A stretch of 64,000 bases of DNA from Neckera pumila (taxonomy: Eukaryota > Streptophyta > Bryopsida > Hypnales > Neckeraceae). Below are positions 23,219 through 34,589 of this stretch, in pieces. A program made the position numbers and the translations under genes. Under the pieces are notes generated by a model. The model did not search any database. It was not told the origin of the DNA and saw nothing but the letters and a program-made list of their open reading frames with translations. Each line of letters starts with the position of its first letter. Position 1 is the first letter of the stretch. The DNA lies in the NCBI GenBank assembly GCA_963969595.1, contig OZ018408.1, forward strand, positions 46,129,022 to 46,193,021, in the 5' to 3' direction.

Positions 23219-23571
23219 CATTAGAGAAAATTTCAAACTTCCAAAAGGCTGCTCTACAGTCCTCCGGAGGATCTTGAAATAGTGTTTTTCGGGTCTGAAA
23301 ATTAATTTTTTGCCCTATTTTTGCGTAGCTATTTCTGTTGTGACAGTGGCACAAGAATCAAAATTCACTGAATAGTAAAAAATTAATAAAAAAATTTATT
23401 TTTATTTTTTTAATCTTAAAAAAAAAAAAAAAAAAAAAATAGAATAAAAACTAAAAAATACGAAAGCTGATTGCTCACCTGCAGCCATTTTGAGACTGTA
23501 GGTCAAGCTTGAAATAGCTTAGCTATGTCAATCTGGTGCAGCCCTCCGGAGGGCTGCTTTTTTTTCTAATG
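23219..23571. mobile_element. MITE, CATTAG-terminal family (F2), 353 bp
   Basis: Ends CATTAGAGAAAATTTCAAAC and, reverse-complemented, CATTAGAAAAAAAAGCAGCC, each followed by a CTCCGGAGG-containing block. It includes a 24-A homopolymer near 23417. It sits within the spacer between the TEN1 fragment and copy C and has no counterpart in the left arm. Confidence 0.6.
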
Positions 23572-24029
23572 GAACATACCTCTACACAATGCATTTGAAA
23601 TTTTATAACATACCCAACTATCAAGGTCAACATTTTATGTCAAATAAGTAATTAAGTTTGGAAAAAATATTTTGGTAGTTGATTTCAAAATTAATTTTTT
23701 TTTTTTAATTTAAGAATTTGGTGCTTTAAATATAGAAACATTAACAGCTTGACAAATTTATTATTGAAATTTGCATGTGGATCATTATCTAATATCTTGG
23801 CATTTGCAACATTAACTAATTTGTTTTCCATCTCCTTCTCAAAGTATTTTCTAAAAAAAATCAACTTTTATTTTTTAATTTAATTTTTGCTAACCCTAAA
23901 GTTGGCTACAATAGATATGAAAATAAAAATTTTGAGTCAAATAAGAAATTACAAGGATAAATAGTGAAGTTATTTAGTGTTTAAACGTCAATTTTAGATT
24001 GAACTCAAACATATTGATCTAGGTTGATG

Positions 24030-24270
24030 TTGTGCAATTCTTGCTATTGTGCCTAATTACTACTATTTGATTGGTCACATTTTCATATTTTCTTGTTGGC
24101 AAATAAAAAGAGGTTCCAATGTACTAAAGAATACGGCAATTGGATACAATATGCAAAAGTTATGAAGGGTCAAAAGATTTTTTTGGTAGAGGTTCTAGAA
24201 TCATTCTTCCATATAGGTTACAAATTGATTTTGGAGATACACGTAGAGTGATGATGGTGGTTTTGGATCC
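24030..24270 (+). repeat. Second copy of the spacer sub-block upstream of copy C
   Basis: Resembles 22430-22680 in the same direction and 11690-11900 inverted. Shared text includes TTTTCTTGTTGGCAAATAAA, TATGCAAAAGTTATGAAGGG and TTGATTTTGGAGATACACG. Confidence 0.7.
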
Positions 24271-24277
24271 AGCGGCT

Positions 24278-24555
24278 GCAGGACGTTAAATCTATCTTAG
24301 GAAGTAGGACCAACAAGGTGAAAATACAGTTCTCCAGGGTAGAAGTAAAAAAAAGCCCCCTATTTCATGTTGTTTCAGTGGGAAAATTCTTGACCTCTCC
24401 TAGCAAAATTGGGGTCTCTGATTGCAAATATGAAATCAGAGTTTGCAAATTTTATCATGTGTAGCAAATAAAAAATTCCTGCATTTTTCCCAGGATAAAA
24501 TTCCTGCCTTCTCACCCTACTGATCCCACTTAGTGCGACGGATTTAACGTCCTGC
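24278..24555. mobile_element. 278-bp MITE with 15-bp perfect terminal inverted repeats
   Basis: GCAGGACGTTAAATC at 24278-24292 and its exact reverse complement at 24541-24555. The two paralogous loci lack it: in the left arm (near 11655, inverted) and at about 22660 the flanking text (TTTTGGAT... then CATTTGGAGGTGCC-like) is continuous. It therefore inserted after duplication. Superfamily unknown; I see no clear target duplication. Confidence 0.85.
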
Positions 24556-24799
24556 CCTCATTTGGGGGTGCCCACTTTAGATTATTTCAGTTGAAAGACT
24601 TAGAAGTTATGCCGACAGTTTCGTCACTTGGTGTGCTTTCACACGATAGTCTGGATAATTGCAATTTGACCAACTATTGCTTTGTCAAACATTGGAAGCA
24701 CCACGTGGCGGCACTTTCTTTGAATCCTGAGGGTGAAGTTTTGATAATTTAACTACTGAACTCATGCTGCAGCCACTTAAGCCTAATTACCGACTACGA

Positions 24800-25420
24800 A
24801 ATCTTACTTTGAGAAAAAGGCTGCCTGGGACTCGGAGAATGAAAACGAAGAATCAATTGAAAGCAATTTCACGGTATCCGACTCATGGAATTCAAAAAGG
24901 TTCAGCCATTGTTGAGACGGGTGAGCTTTTGTGCTCAGACTCTGCAGGTATTGGTTTACGGAGGGCAGCGCATGGGTCCCCAGGCGCGACCCACTTTCCC
25001 ACAACACGGTATCCGTAAAATACGCCGTTTTCCTGAACACGAGATAAGCTTATGCCTTCAGTCAACTCGGAATTCGACTGCCATCGGGTTCTGGTTCTAA
25101 TAACGCTACTTGGACTTCCGTGCAACACGGCATCGTTCCGTGTATATAACTGAGACTCCCCATTCCTTCCTTTTCATTCTCAGCAGGCAGTGTCTATCAG
25201 AACTTCTTCAGCTTTGCATCGCCATACAAATATTCTGCTCAGTGCTTGAATCTGAGCGAAATTTCCTTCCTTCTCTTGCTAGTCACCATCATCGCCGCTC
25301 AGAACTCAAGCGGCAGACCACCATCAGGTTCATCAGTTTGGGAGTCGATTACTTCTTAGCTCGACCAAGACGTGCAATTACAAGGCTTCGATCACGGGTG
25401 CTCGATTCAACCCTTTTGCA
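24800..25420 (+). repeat. 5' flank of copy C, matching that of copy A
   Basis: Near-identical inverted counterpart of 10573-11180, covering promoter, leader and the sequence just before the ATG. Open frames at 24764-25128 and 25110-25451 are not retained as proteins. Confidence 0.85.
25143..25149 (+). promoter_or_regulatory. TATA box of copy C
   Basis: TATATAA in CCGTGTATATAACTGAG, about 278 bp upstream of the ATG, with the CCCCATTCCTTC block just downstream as in copies A and B. Confidence 0.7.
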
Positions 25421-26755
25421 ATGGCGACGTCAGTGGCCATCACCTCCATGAGCTCTTTGGTCTCATCAACGGCGCTTCAGTCTCAACGAGGGGGATCAAC
25501 AATTGCCAGCAATCGTGTGAGCATTTGCCACAGCCATGGCCTGGGCTCACAGATGCGAGGAATGCAGATCCAACACGCCAAGCGCACCACCAGGTCGCGG
25601 AAGGCCGCCGTTGTCGCTCCCTTGGCAGTGATGCAGACCACGGAGACCGGAAGTGCCAACCACTGGAACCCGTTGCCGTCGCCCAAGTCGCCTGGCTCGC
25701 CCGCCGAACGCAACACCAAGGGCTGGACCGACGAGCGTGGACACCAAAACCCGCGCCTCGTCGCCCAACTGCGACACATCGCGATCGCGGCCCGCGACCG
25801 CGCGGAGATGCACACAACCATCGGACTCCAGCGAGACAACTGGAACAAGCTCTGCCACACCACCGTCGTCACCACCACCGTGGCCGCAGCCGTCCTTGCC
25901 GCGCTTAACGGTGCCACGCCTGCCGTCCCACTCGCCCTCACGGCCTGTCTCCTCAACGCCGGCACCGCAGGCCTCATGGCCTTGGCCGGCAAGATGCAAC
26001 CCTCGCAGCTCGCCGAGGAGCAGCGCTCTGCGGCTCGCCAGTGGAAGTCCATGGCCGAAGAGATCGAAGCCACGCTCCAAGTCGATCCACGCCTCCGCGA
26101 AGACGCACATCTCTACGTGGAGGACAAGCTCGCGAGGGTGCACGCCGTGGATGCGGCGTACCCGCTGCCCCTTCTTCCCAACGGACTGCCCAAGTTCCCC
26201 GCAGTCGTGAAAGGCTCCACCTTGAGCACGCCCGTGGACCTGTCGGAGCCGGAAATGCCGTCCAACGACAGCAACGGGTGGAGCTCTGCGATCAGCGAGG
26301 ACCTGAAGCAGACGGCGCAGAAGCTGCGGGAGGCAGACGTGGAGATCTACTTGGGCTGGGCGCGGAAGAAGGAGCGCGAGAGCCTGCGTCTGGCTGTGGC
26401 CGCGCCCTTGCTGGTGGCCGTGGCGGCCGCGCTCAACCTGGCGCAGTGCTTGCCTTTGTTGGGTGCGACTGTGCAGACGGTGGCGACTGTCGCGGCGGCT
26501 TTGAGCAGCGCGATGGCGATGTTTTGCTTCAGTTTCGGGCAGGGCGGTCAGATTGGGATGATCTTCGAGATGTACCGCAACTGCGCGGGTTCTTATGCGG
26601 ACTTGGACAACAGCATCCAGCGGTCCCTTCGCATTCCCGTGTGCCAGCGCGAGGACGGCGAGCTGTTTCACGCGAAGGTGGCGCTGCAGTTGGGTCGCCC
26701 GAATGAGCTGCCGTTGGTCCGTCCCGGTGACAAGACGGCCGGGAATGTCTTTTAG
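25421..26755 (+). CDS. At4g22030-like protein, copy C, intact
   Basis: Intronless, 444 aa, same architecture as copy B: Ser-rich putative transit peptide, AEMHTTIGLQRDNWNKL, QPSQLAEEQRSAARQWK, AYPLPLLPNGLPKFP, and two hydrophobic stretches. Differences from B are few: STALQ for SAALQ, GGSTIASN for GRSTTASN, RGMQ for RGTQ, VVAPLAV for VVTPLAV, LLGATV for LFGATV, and GNVF for GNIF. The body follows B while the 5' flank and first ~30 codons follow copy A, which suggests gene conversion. The long frames on the opposite strand (for example 25547-26767) are GC-driven shadows. Function is unknown; plastid location is inferred from the N-terminus only. Confidence 0.85.
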   Translation: MATSVAITSMSSLVSSTALQSQRGGSTIASNRVSICHSHGLGSQMRGMQIQHAKRTTRSRKAAVVAPLAVMQTTETGSANHWNPLPSPKSPGSPAERNTKGWTDERGHQNPRLVAQLRHIAIAARDRAEMHTTIGLQRDNWNKLCHTTVVTTTVAAAVLAALNGATPAVPLALTACLLNAGTAGLMALAGKMQPSQLAEEQRSAARQWKSMAEEIEATLQVDPRLREDAHLYVEDKLARVHAVDAAYPLPLLPNGLPKFPAVVKGSTLSTPVDLSEPEMPSNDSNGWSSAISEDLKQTAQKLREADVEIYLGWARKKERESLRLAVAAPLLVAVAAALNLAQCLPLLGATVQTVATVAAALSSAMAMFCFSFGQGGQIGMIFEMYRNCAGSYADLDNSIQRSLRIPVCQREDGELFHAKVALQLGRPNELPLVRPGDKTAGNVF

Positions 26756-27660
26756 AGCGTTTGCCAACTCAGAGTATTAGCTAGCCGAGAAGGAGGAATC
26801 GAATGTATATGCTGTGGACAGATCACTCCATAGGCTGTAAATTTAGTAATGCAGTAGAATTGTACACTCAAAAGTTTGAGTCGTGATATACTGTAGTACT
26901 GAGGTGGGAGTTTTGAGCATCAGCAATTGTGTGATAGACAAGCTCAAACTTCAGCCATCATGTACCACATTTACCATTCATATCAAGTATATATATTTGA
27001 TCGCCATATTTTGGATCATCACTTTGAGTTATTTGTTTTTATTTGCATGTTTCAGTGTTTCTGAATTGAATGGTCTTGGATGCCTATTAGGGGACGGGCC
27101 TCACGCAGTGCCACATTTTAGTCCATCGCAAATTGCACAAACAAACTCTAGATTCAACTGGTACGCGATGATGCAATACGTGATCGGGCGATTTAAATGA
27201 AGGTAATCCGGTATGAAGCCAGTACGGCAAATTGAGATGGCACACTCTGGGGTTATTCAGGTTGATTGTTAATTATACCGTGATTCGTGTGTCTGGATAG
27301 TTCTCAGTGTGAATGTTCTGCTTTGCAAGGGCCGCCACTCCCTTTCGTATGCTGAAGGTGATGTTGATTTTAAACAAGTATTTGGTCAGCATATATTGGA
27401 TCGGGTCATCACTGTGAGTCATGTTTTTTTCTATTGCATGTTCCAAGCTGGAGGCTGGACATGTTGCACGAGTTCATTCGCCCCCTGCAAACCCGAAAAC
27501 TTATGGATTTAACTGAGCATTCAACTGGTGTGCATTGATGCAATACCTAACGGGTTTAGGTAATCTGGTCGCCAGCTCCAGAAATTGTGATGCCACGTAC
27601 GTTTTGTAGTTACAGGGCTCCTGTATTCAGGTTAGGCTTCCTGTATTCAGGTTGAGATTT
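26756..27660 (+). repeat. 3' flank of copy C with a decayed tandem repeat
   Basis: 26756-27270 matches the inverted flank of copy A (8715-9237). A degraded second version follows at about 27390-27650: both contain TGGATC(A/G)..TCATCACT, TTCAACTGGTRYGC, GATGCAATACSTAACGG-like text and a GGTTATTCAGG/TATTCAGGTT ending. Confidence 0.6.
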
Positions 27661-29236
27661 GTGTGTGTGGATACGAATGTTGCACTTTCGTCATATGTTA
27701 AAAGGTGATCAATTGAAGTTGCAAGAATTTGGTGACTAATAAAAATACACAATGGAACTCCATGGTTGTCATATCGGCCAGAATTTTACTGTTCACGGAC
27801 GAATCGGACGAATCTGCGTTGACTGGCTGCAAACTTTGGAGGCCAATAACTTTTGGAAAAATTGTCCAAATTGGGCATGTGATATGTTTTTCGGCATTTA
27901 CAGTTTCTGTAGAAACTTTATCAGTGACCCTTTAGAAATTAAAATGAACTTGAATAAATCAATGGAATAAAAATCTTTGGATGATTGCATGAAATATCTG
28001 CCAATTTGGTTGCTTTTTGAATTTTGAATGCTATTACTTTTGAATTATGAATTCAAATGAGTGCCCCAAACAAAAAATTATTTCTAGATGTCTTAATTAT
28101 TATTGTATACTTTAGTTTTTAGAAATTTAAAAAATAATTTTATTTTTAAAAGCCAATTTTGTTAATTTGTCACACTTTGACGTTTAGGATTTTTTTATAT
28201 TATTGAGTGGTTTAAATTAATGATTTTCAGCTAAAGTTTTTGTGGTGTATTCCTGTAGTAAACAAACATATTTTATATTACAATTGTGAAGATGGCTTTT
28301 TGCAGTGCCAAAATTAAATTAAATATATAGAATCTTAATTTGTATTGTACTTCAACTAACATATAATGATAAACTTCTCTCCATCAAACTATATGGAGGC
28401 TAAACAAGTAGTCCATACAATTATTATATCAATTTTCCTTATTCAACAAACAAATATGTCATGTAAAAAAATTTGTTGCTGATGCATTTTTATTTTGTAG
28501 TGCAAGACGAATATGCAAAACAAGCTTGATTGTAGATTTAATCGAGGGATCTTTTGCACACAAACACCATCCATTGTATATGACCACTCAAGCCTTTCTT
28601 TTCATTGAAGTTTTAATGAACTTTGAAATATATATGTCTTATTATGCATAATAGTTTGAGATGCAATGCTCTACATGATTCTGCTCCTATACTTGGTTCA
28701 GTAAAGGAGGTTTAAGATGACCATGGGATCCACCCAATTATTTTGTAGCTACTAAAGTCTACATAAGTTACTATCTTCTAGTTTTCTTTCCGTTTTTGAA
28801 AAACAACTTTTTTATTTTTTTTATTTTTTCAACATATTTAGGTTTGAAATTTTTTCACTTTAATCCCACTTAATGCCAATGTAGAAGTCTGAAGTTGATT
28901 AGAAATCAAAGTTCCAATGCTTGGCAAATAGATGATTACGAAACATGAAAAGAAAATCAAGTGGAAGGACATGGCCTCCCATAATCCAAGTAGTCACAAA
29001 AATACTCCGATTATTGAATCAATAGAAGCATTTTTTAAATTGTTTCTATAATGAACAGTGAAGTTATCCATTGAACCTTTTAGGTCAATATTGTCCTTGC
29101 AAGGTTAAATGTTGTCTTTTTTTTAATAGAATGTACAACTCACAAAAGAGACAATTGTAGAAGATATGCAATTAAGTGGACTAAATGCACAAATCTATCC
29201 CAAGGTCAAAGTCAAGTTCAAAGTGAAATGCTGAAT
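27661..29236. other. AT-rich spacer, nothing recognised
   Basis: Frames at 27729-27970 are short and unsupported. The rest is low-GC text without repeat boundaries or RNA-gene features that I can identify. Confidence 0.45.
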
Positions 29237-29523
29237 CATTAGAAAAAATTTGAGGCCTCCAAGAGCCCGCAAGTTATCCTGCGTTCTTGCAGCGTTCCTA
29301 TGTAGGAAAGCTGCTAGCTGATGTGGTCGCACAAGTGCCACATCATTTTCGAAAAAAAAAAAAATTGGCCTAAAATGATATTTGGGAGAGAAATTTATTT
29401 TTTTATTTTTTTATTTTTTGAAATTTTTGTTTTCTGACAGCCTGTACCAACTGTTCATAGATCTAGCCAGATCGGGGAATGGGCCTGAAACGGCCGTCTA
29501 ATACCCTCAAATCTCTTCTAATG
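29237..29523. mobile_element. MITE, CATTAG-terminal family (F2), 287 bp
   Basis: Starts CATTAGAAAAAATTTGAGGC and ends with the reverse complement of CATTAGAAGAGATTTGAGGG. The interior is unlike the other members apart from the ends. Confidence 0.55.
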
Positions 29524-31320
29524 TTTGAAGTTGAAACTTTTATTACCGTTACTATGATCTTTAACTTATTCTTTTTGTATATTTAGATTCAAGAACTAAA
29601 AATTCAAAGGTAGGACGAACGCAATATAATCTTTTAGATTTTGCAATTGAACTTAAATAATGACCAAAAATGGATTAAAGGACTATCAAAATTTAGCTAT
29701 AAGAAATTATAATTTTGGGACACATGTAGCAGCGGCAACCTCATCAACCATTGCTGGAAGAATGGCCGCTTGAGTGCCTCTTTTCCCACCTCTCTGTCCA
29801 GTGAACCAACAACATCAGTCCGCCTGTTCATCCAATCTTTCACATTTAATAAATAAATAAAATCCAAAGAACTTGGCCAATCAACCCCTAAGCTTCTTCA
29901 GTAAATCCTATAGAGGATTGTAGCTATGCGCCTACCAGCACTCCGCTACAGGCATATCATACTACTAAAATCACAACGACCTCTATAATATCACAATTCA
30001 ATTTTGAATAATATTATAGAGATTCAATTGCTTTTGTAATAGCCATAGGATACTTTCTACTATATATTATGTATTCCTTTTGTGAAATATTTGAAAATCA
30101 AATGGATACTTCTAAAAAAATTTCAAGAAAACTTTTCAAACAACAAAACTATAGATAAATTCCATGTCTTTTTAAAATGTGATATTAAAGAATAAGGAAG
30201 CACCAATCGCTAGCATTGCTCTACATATTCAAATGTGAAGATTCTACTTACATTGTTCACTTCATTAATTAATTCTTATTGCAATGTTTTCATCTTTGCA
30301 AAGGTTATTTTGTAAAAATTATGATATAAAGATTTTCTTTAATTACTTTATATTGCACTATATAATTTTTTTTTAAATATATTGTATGAGGATGTCAATA
30401 TTTTCATTTAAAAATTATACATACTTTGTTTATCTACATTCTATCACATGAAAAATTGATGAAAGTAGTATATTTAATGCGTAGCAAAGCAAGCGCCAAT
30501 CGCTAGTATGTGTCTAAAATAACTTAGAGTGGTTGGAGTTATTTCTATTTCTTCTCTTTGTCTAAAATATGAGTATTAACCAAAATACATGTGAAAATTT
30601 CTCTAATTAGCAGTTCTATTTTTTTTAAAAGAATCCTACAAGTCTAAATAAGTGCAACAACCAAGAGGACAACAATGGGTCCTCCTTCCTTACCCCAACA
30701 CTGTCCATTCAACAATAGGGGTTGTCATGCATCCTAGGAGAATGGAATTTCTTTGAAGTCGGAGAAATTTGTGTGAGAAAGGAAAGACCAATGGCGAGCC
30801 TTCCTGCTCGGAGGATGTGTGACACCCCTTTCTGGTGCTCAGATGAATTCTTGAAGAATGTGTTTACCATAGCAACAACAGTGAAATTCCAAAGAGGTGG
30901 CGGAGAGGTGAAATTCCAGCAACGTGGTGAAATCCCGGCAACGGAGCGGTGAAAAACCGGAGCACAAGACCAAAAAATTCTAGGAGAAAATTGTTTCAAC
31001 CACTTTCTTCACCTGCAGAGGAGGAGAAGAAAGGGTGCCTGAAATTCTAGTAGAATTGGACATCCGCCCGTCCTGCGCAGCCACTCTTCCTGCACCACGA
31101 GCCAATTCTCCGAGAAATGCAGGCAGGTTGAAGGATGCGTGACAACCCCTAATGGGTCCTACTCCTCTCAAGTAGAGTGCCCAAGTTTTTTTATTTTCTA
31201 GGATTGGCTCAACAGCAGAGCGCCTGGCCATTGTAACCTACCTTCCGAGCACCAGACCGTGTCTGTACCGTCAAGACTGTTTCTTGCAGACAAGCTCGGC
31301 CATGGTGGGGATGGAGGGGG
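29524..31320. other. Spacer and upstream region of the five-exon gene
   Basis: Mostly AT-rich. A small higher-GC patch at about 29715-29830 and another from 30700 to 31230 stand out. Frames in the second patch (30709-30999 and 30980-31231, minus) show no family motif. The segment near 31100-31320 is the likely promoter of the gene starting at 31547. Confidence 0.4.
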
Positions 31321-31321
31321 A

Positions 31322-31395
31322 CGGGGGGCGTGGACTGGGGGAGGGGAGGGGAGGGGAGGGGAGGGGAGGGGAGGGGGGAGGGGGGAGGGGGAGGC
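31322..31395 (+). promoter_or_regulatory. GGGGA repeat tract, potential G-quadruplex
   Basis: At least eight runs of four or more G separated by single A residues on the coding strand, 150-220 bp upstream of the ATG at 31547. Such tracts can form intramolecular G-quadruplexes in DNA or, if transcribed, in the 5' leader. Whether it lies in promoter or leader is not known. Confidence 0.75.
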
Positions 31396-31546
31396 GGTGT
31401 CCCTCGCCGGCACATAAAAAACTGCAGTATCCCAACTGTCACTTTCATTCTTCTGTTTTGAGTTTGCAATTCTGTTCCGTGTTTGCAATTCTGTTCTCCT
31501 CCTCCTCACCATCACCCTCAAGGCAGAAACTCGGAGAAGTGCAGTC

Positions 31547-33392
31547 ATGGCTCCTCGGAATGGGGTACGTGCAGTTCCAGAGTGAGGTGGTGAAAGTTAT
31601 TCGAGGTTTCGAGAGAGAGATTTTGTGGGTTAGTCGATGTTGAAGGTTTGAGCGGCGGTCTGTTGTTGAATTGGAAGACGTTTGTAGTTGTGAGTAACCC
31701 TGTTTTGTTCTGTGGTTTTGCTGCTTTAGGTGAAGAAGCAAATTGCCTGGGACATCCGGTGTTTGATTTTCAAGATGCCACAACAGCGCCATTCCCATGG
31801 AAGGGCGCATTTAGACCGCTCCACTACTGCAACAATGGTCTCCTCGGGTATGTTTTCGAACTGCCCGTTTTATGGCTAAGCAGATCTTGAGATTGGGACT
31901 AATTTGTCTTGGATGAGTGAGTTTTTGAGTTTTCTGATCCGCGTTCTCACATAATTTGTTCGCGTATGTGTTGCGATGGCTGCAGGGGCGGACTCGTCGT
32001 CGTTGCCTAAAAGAAGCGTCACCACAGGCACGTCTGTCGATGTCCTGCGGACCGGGTCTTCCATGACGCCGACCGAACGGGAAGTAGTGAAGTCTACAGG
32101 TGAGTTGTGCGCTGTTCTTGACCTAATTTCCTCTGCATTTGGCGAATGCTTGTTTGATTTAGAGAGTTGAGAATAAGGAAGGGATCACCATTTTTAGTGT
32201 TTAGTTCTTATACTTGAGCTGGTCAATCCTTTATTTGCTTTACTTAACAATTGAAGAGGGATTCCAACGCTCCGAAGAATTAATTATTTGAATTCTATAT
32301 GGAAAATTTACGTAATTAAGTGGATGCTATGGCGGTCTGCATACCTTAATCACTGTGTAACCATTATCTAAGATGGGAAATTTCGTTAAAATGGCGGTAT
32401 TCCATTCGCCATTTTTCCAGGACTGATATAGATTTCAGACCGCACTGTCTAAACGTGAAAGTACCAAGTTGTTGAATACCGCCATTTTAACGAATATCGG
32501 TTAAGGTTTTAAGGTTACGATTTTGGTGGCACTGGCGATTATGGGTGTCCCTGCGTTCACCCTTAAGCGCTCCGACATCCAAAAATGGATACAGACGTTG
32601 AAGTGTTAGACAGGGGTTTACTTAGGGTTGCTGGCAACTTCGGTTTCGGTACTTTTAGGCCCAAAGATAGAAAAGATATGCAACAAGGATCACAATTTCG
32701 TCTCTCTCTTAATCATTTTTGACATAAGAGTCTTCTTTCACTTGGAATGTTTTGGGCGTCTTCTTTCTGTTCGTTTGGGTAGATTGCAGAAGCTAAATCC
32801 AAATCTCTTGCAAATTCTGAGTTTGACTGGTTCTATGTTTTGTTGTACAGGAAGACTGTCTCCGTCATTGGCTGCGGGAGTTGATAAGTCCTTGGATGCT
32901 GGGCCACCTCTAACGCGGAGTAATCCCACAGCCTCTATCCTTGTTAAGGTATTATTTTTTTCTGCATCGTGCACAAAGAGACTCCTTTGTGTTGTGGTCT
33001 TGATCTCCTTTGTTTAAATAAGTATTACTGAATTTTTTTTACTCTATGTTAGAGTATACTATTGACATCATTTTAAGCATTACAACCAGTATGTTGGAGT
33101 GTGCTTTTATTGAGTGATCAGTATAGAACTGGAGAAATCACTTCGGGTACAAGTTTTTGTGACCTCTTTAGGATGCTGTTTCCAGGGACCAGTTGAGTAA
33201 CATTGTTAAAATGTTTGCTTTCAGGTGCCTTCTGCAGACTCACTCATGCATGAAGGAAGCAGGCTCTACAAGGATGAGAAGGGCGATTGGGTAGCGGATC
33301 TTGTGCCTGAAAACATTGCTGAGAGTGACGCCTCTTCTAGAACCCAGATGATGGAGGATAGAATTGATTGGCCTACTCCAACAATGGTGTGA
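31547..33392 (+). CDS. Unrecognised five-exon gene, 171 aa product
   Basis: Five exons join without a break: 31547-31564, 31730-31847, 31986-32099, 32851-32948 and 33225-33392, with GT-AG introns (GTACGT, GTATGT, GTGAGT, GTATTA; acceptors TTTAG, TGCAG, TACAG, TTCAG) and consistent phases 0, 1, 1, 0. That agreement makes a real gene likely. The protein starts MAPRNGVKKQIAWD, has a basic His/Arg/Ser stretch, then serine-rich text (RSVTTGTSVDVLRTG, MTPTEREVVKSTG), and ends with LYKDEKGDWVADLVPE and IDWPTPTMV. It has no membrane segment and looks largely disordered. I do not recognise the family. A weak donor at GTGTGA after PTPTM could splice to an open stretch from about 33595 (TRTDSAVTESKRIKE...), giving a longer product. 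Intron 3 holds a MITE. Confidence 0.7.
32376..32498. mobile_element. Short MITE in intron 3, AATGGCGG-type ends
   Basis: AAATTTCGTTAAAATGGCGG followed by TATTC at 32378-32402, and GAATACCGCCATTTTAACGA at 32474-32493. About 123 bp in all. It shares its ends with the longer element at 6537-6852. Confidence 0.75.
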
Positions 33393-34585
33393 TTGAGTTG
33401 CACGTGCATTTCTCTAGTTGAATCGCTTTTTTATGGGCAGGATATGTTGATTACGGAGTATTATTTTGAGGAGAGGACATCCCGCAGTGTGTTTGTAAAA
33501 GTAGCATTAATTGTGGTTTTGATCAGGTTCCTTTGCGGTAAATGTTCAGTTGCTTGGCGATGTTTTTAGCTGCCATTGCATGTTTTTTGTAGACTAGGAC
33601 TGACTCTGCTGTCACGGAATCTAAGAGAATCAAGGAGATTGCGTTTTTTCCCTTGAGGCTTCTTATGTACAGTAAATCACAAGCATTAGCTGTAAAGATT
33701 TGGGTTGAAGTTCTGAAAAGTGTGCAAATGTTGAAGTATGTGTATAACTCAAAGTTGGTCCTGTAAAGTTGATAGTTTGAGTTTTGTACATGTTTGAATG
33801 TTTCTTAATCCATGACTCCAATGCTTGATTTGATTGAAGATTGAGTGTATTTGGTTACTAGAGTAGGAATAACTTTCTTGAATTATCAATGGCACTCATT
33901 TCTTAACCCCTAAGCACTTCGACGTTGAATAGATTAAAATTCAAGCTTCATCCTCATTACTGCTTGAATGAAAGTCATCCTAATTTGTGGAGATGGGTGA
34001 TTGCACAAAATGCTTATACAATTTGTTGCGTTTTGTAGTGGTATTCATGATTTTTTCTAGAATACTTTAAAATTGAAAAAAAAAAATTTAATAATTGAAA
34101 AAATATAGCTATTATGTACACCTTTAAGATGAAGGTAACCACCTAAAGAAAAGCCTAGGAAAATTCTCCAAGTAGGAGAACTAGAAAAGTGCCAAAATTC
34201 AAGAAATAGATATTTCGATGTTTAAATTAGTTAAAAATAGAAAAAAAGTTAATTAATAAAATTAAAATTGTCTATTTCTAACAACTCTATGGAGATAGGC
34301 ATTCACCAAAGGAACCACCAAAGATTTGTTTTATATGTTTCAAAATGCAAGCTGAATGAAGCTCACTTTGTGGACTTTTACACCACATAAAATTGATTAT
34401 TTTGGGAATTTCTTTGGACTATAGCTATAAGTCTATTAAAAGACCATCTCCTCCAAATTTCAGCTCCAAATGACCAAATTTAGTTTTTTTGGGTACTAAA
34501 TAGAACCATTTTCCTAAGAACCAAAAAAAATATCATTATATGGAAGTACATCAAGTGGTTGACCAAGCCAAAAGTCCTTTAGGAG
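33393..34585. other. 3' region of the five-exon gene and spacer
   Basis: 33595-33766 is an open stretch that may be extra coding sequence or 3' UTR. From 33904 (TTAACCCCTAAGCAC) to 34589 (CCTTTAGGAGTTAA) the ends resemble those of TTAA-flanked elements, but the interior does not clearly align with family P1 or P2. Confidence 0.4.
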
Positions 34586-34589
34586 TTAA

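Noticed and set aside
30709..31231. Minus-strand frames as a gene divergent from the five-exon gene
   Set aside because: No motif and no workable splice join; left as unassigned higher-GC spacer.
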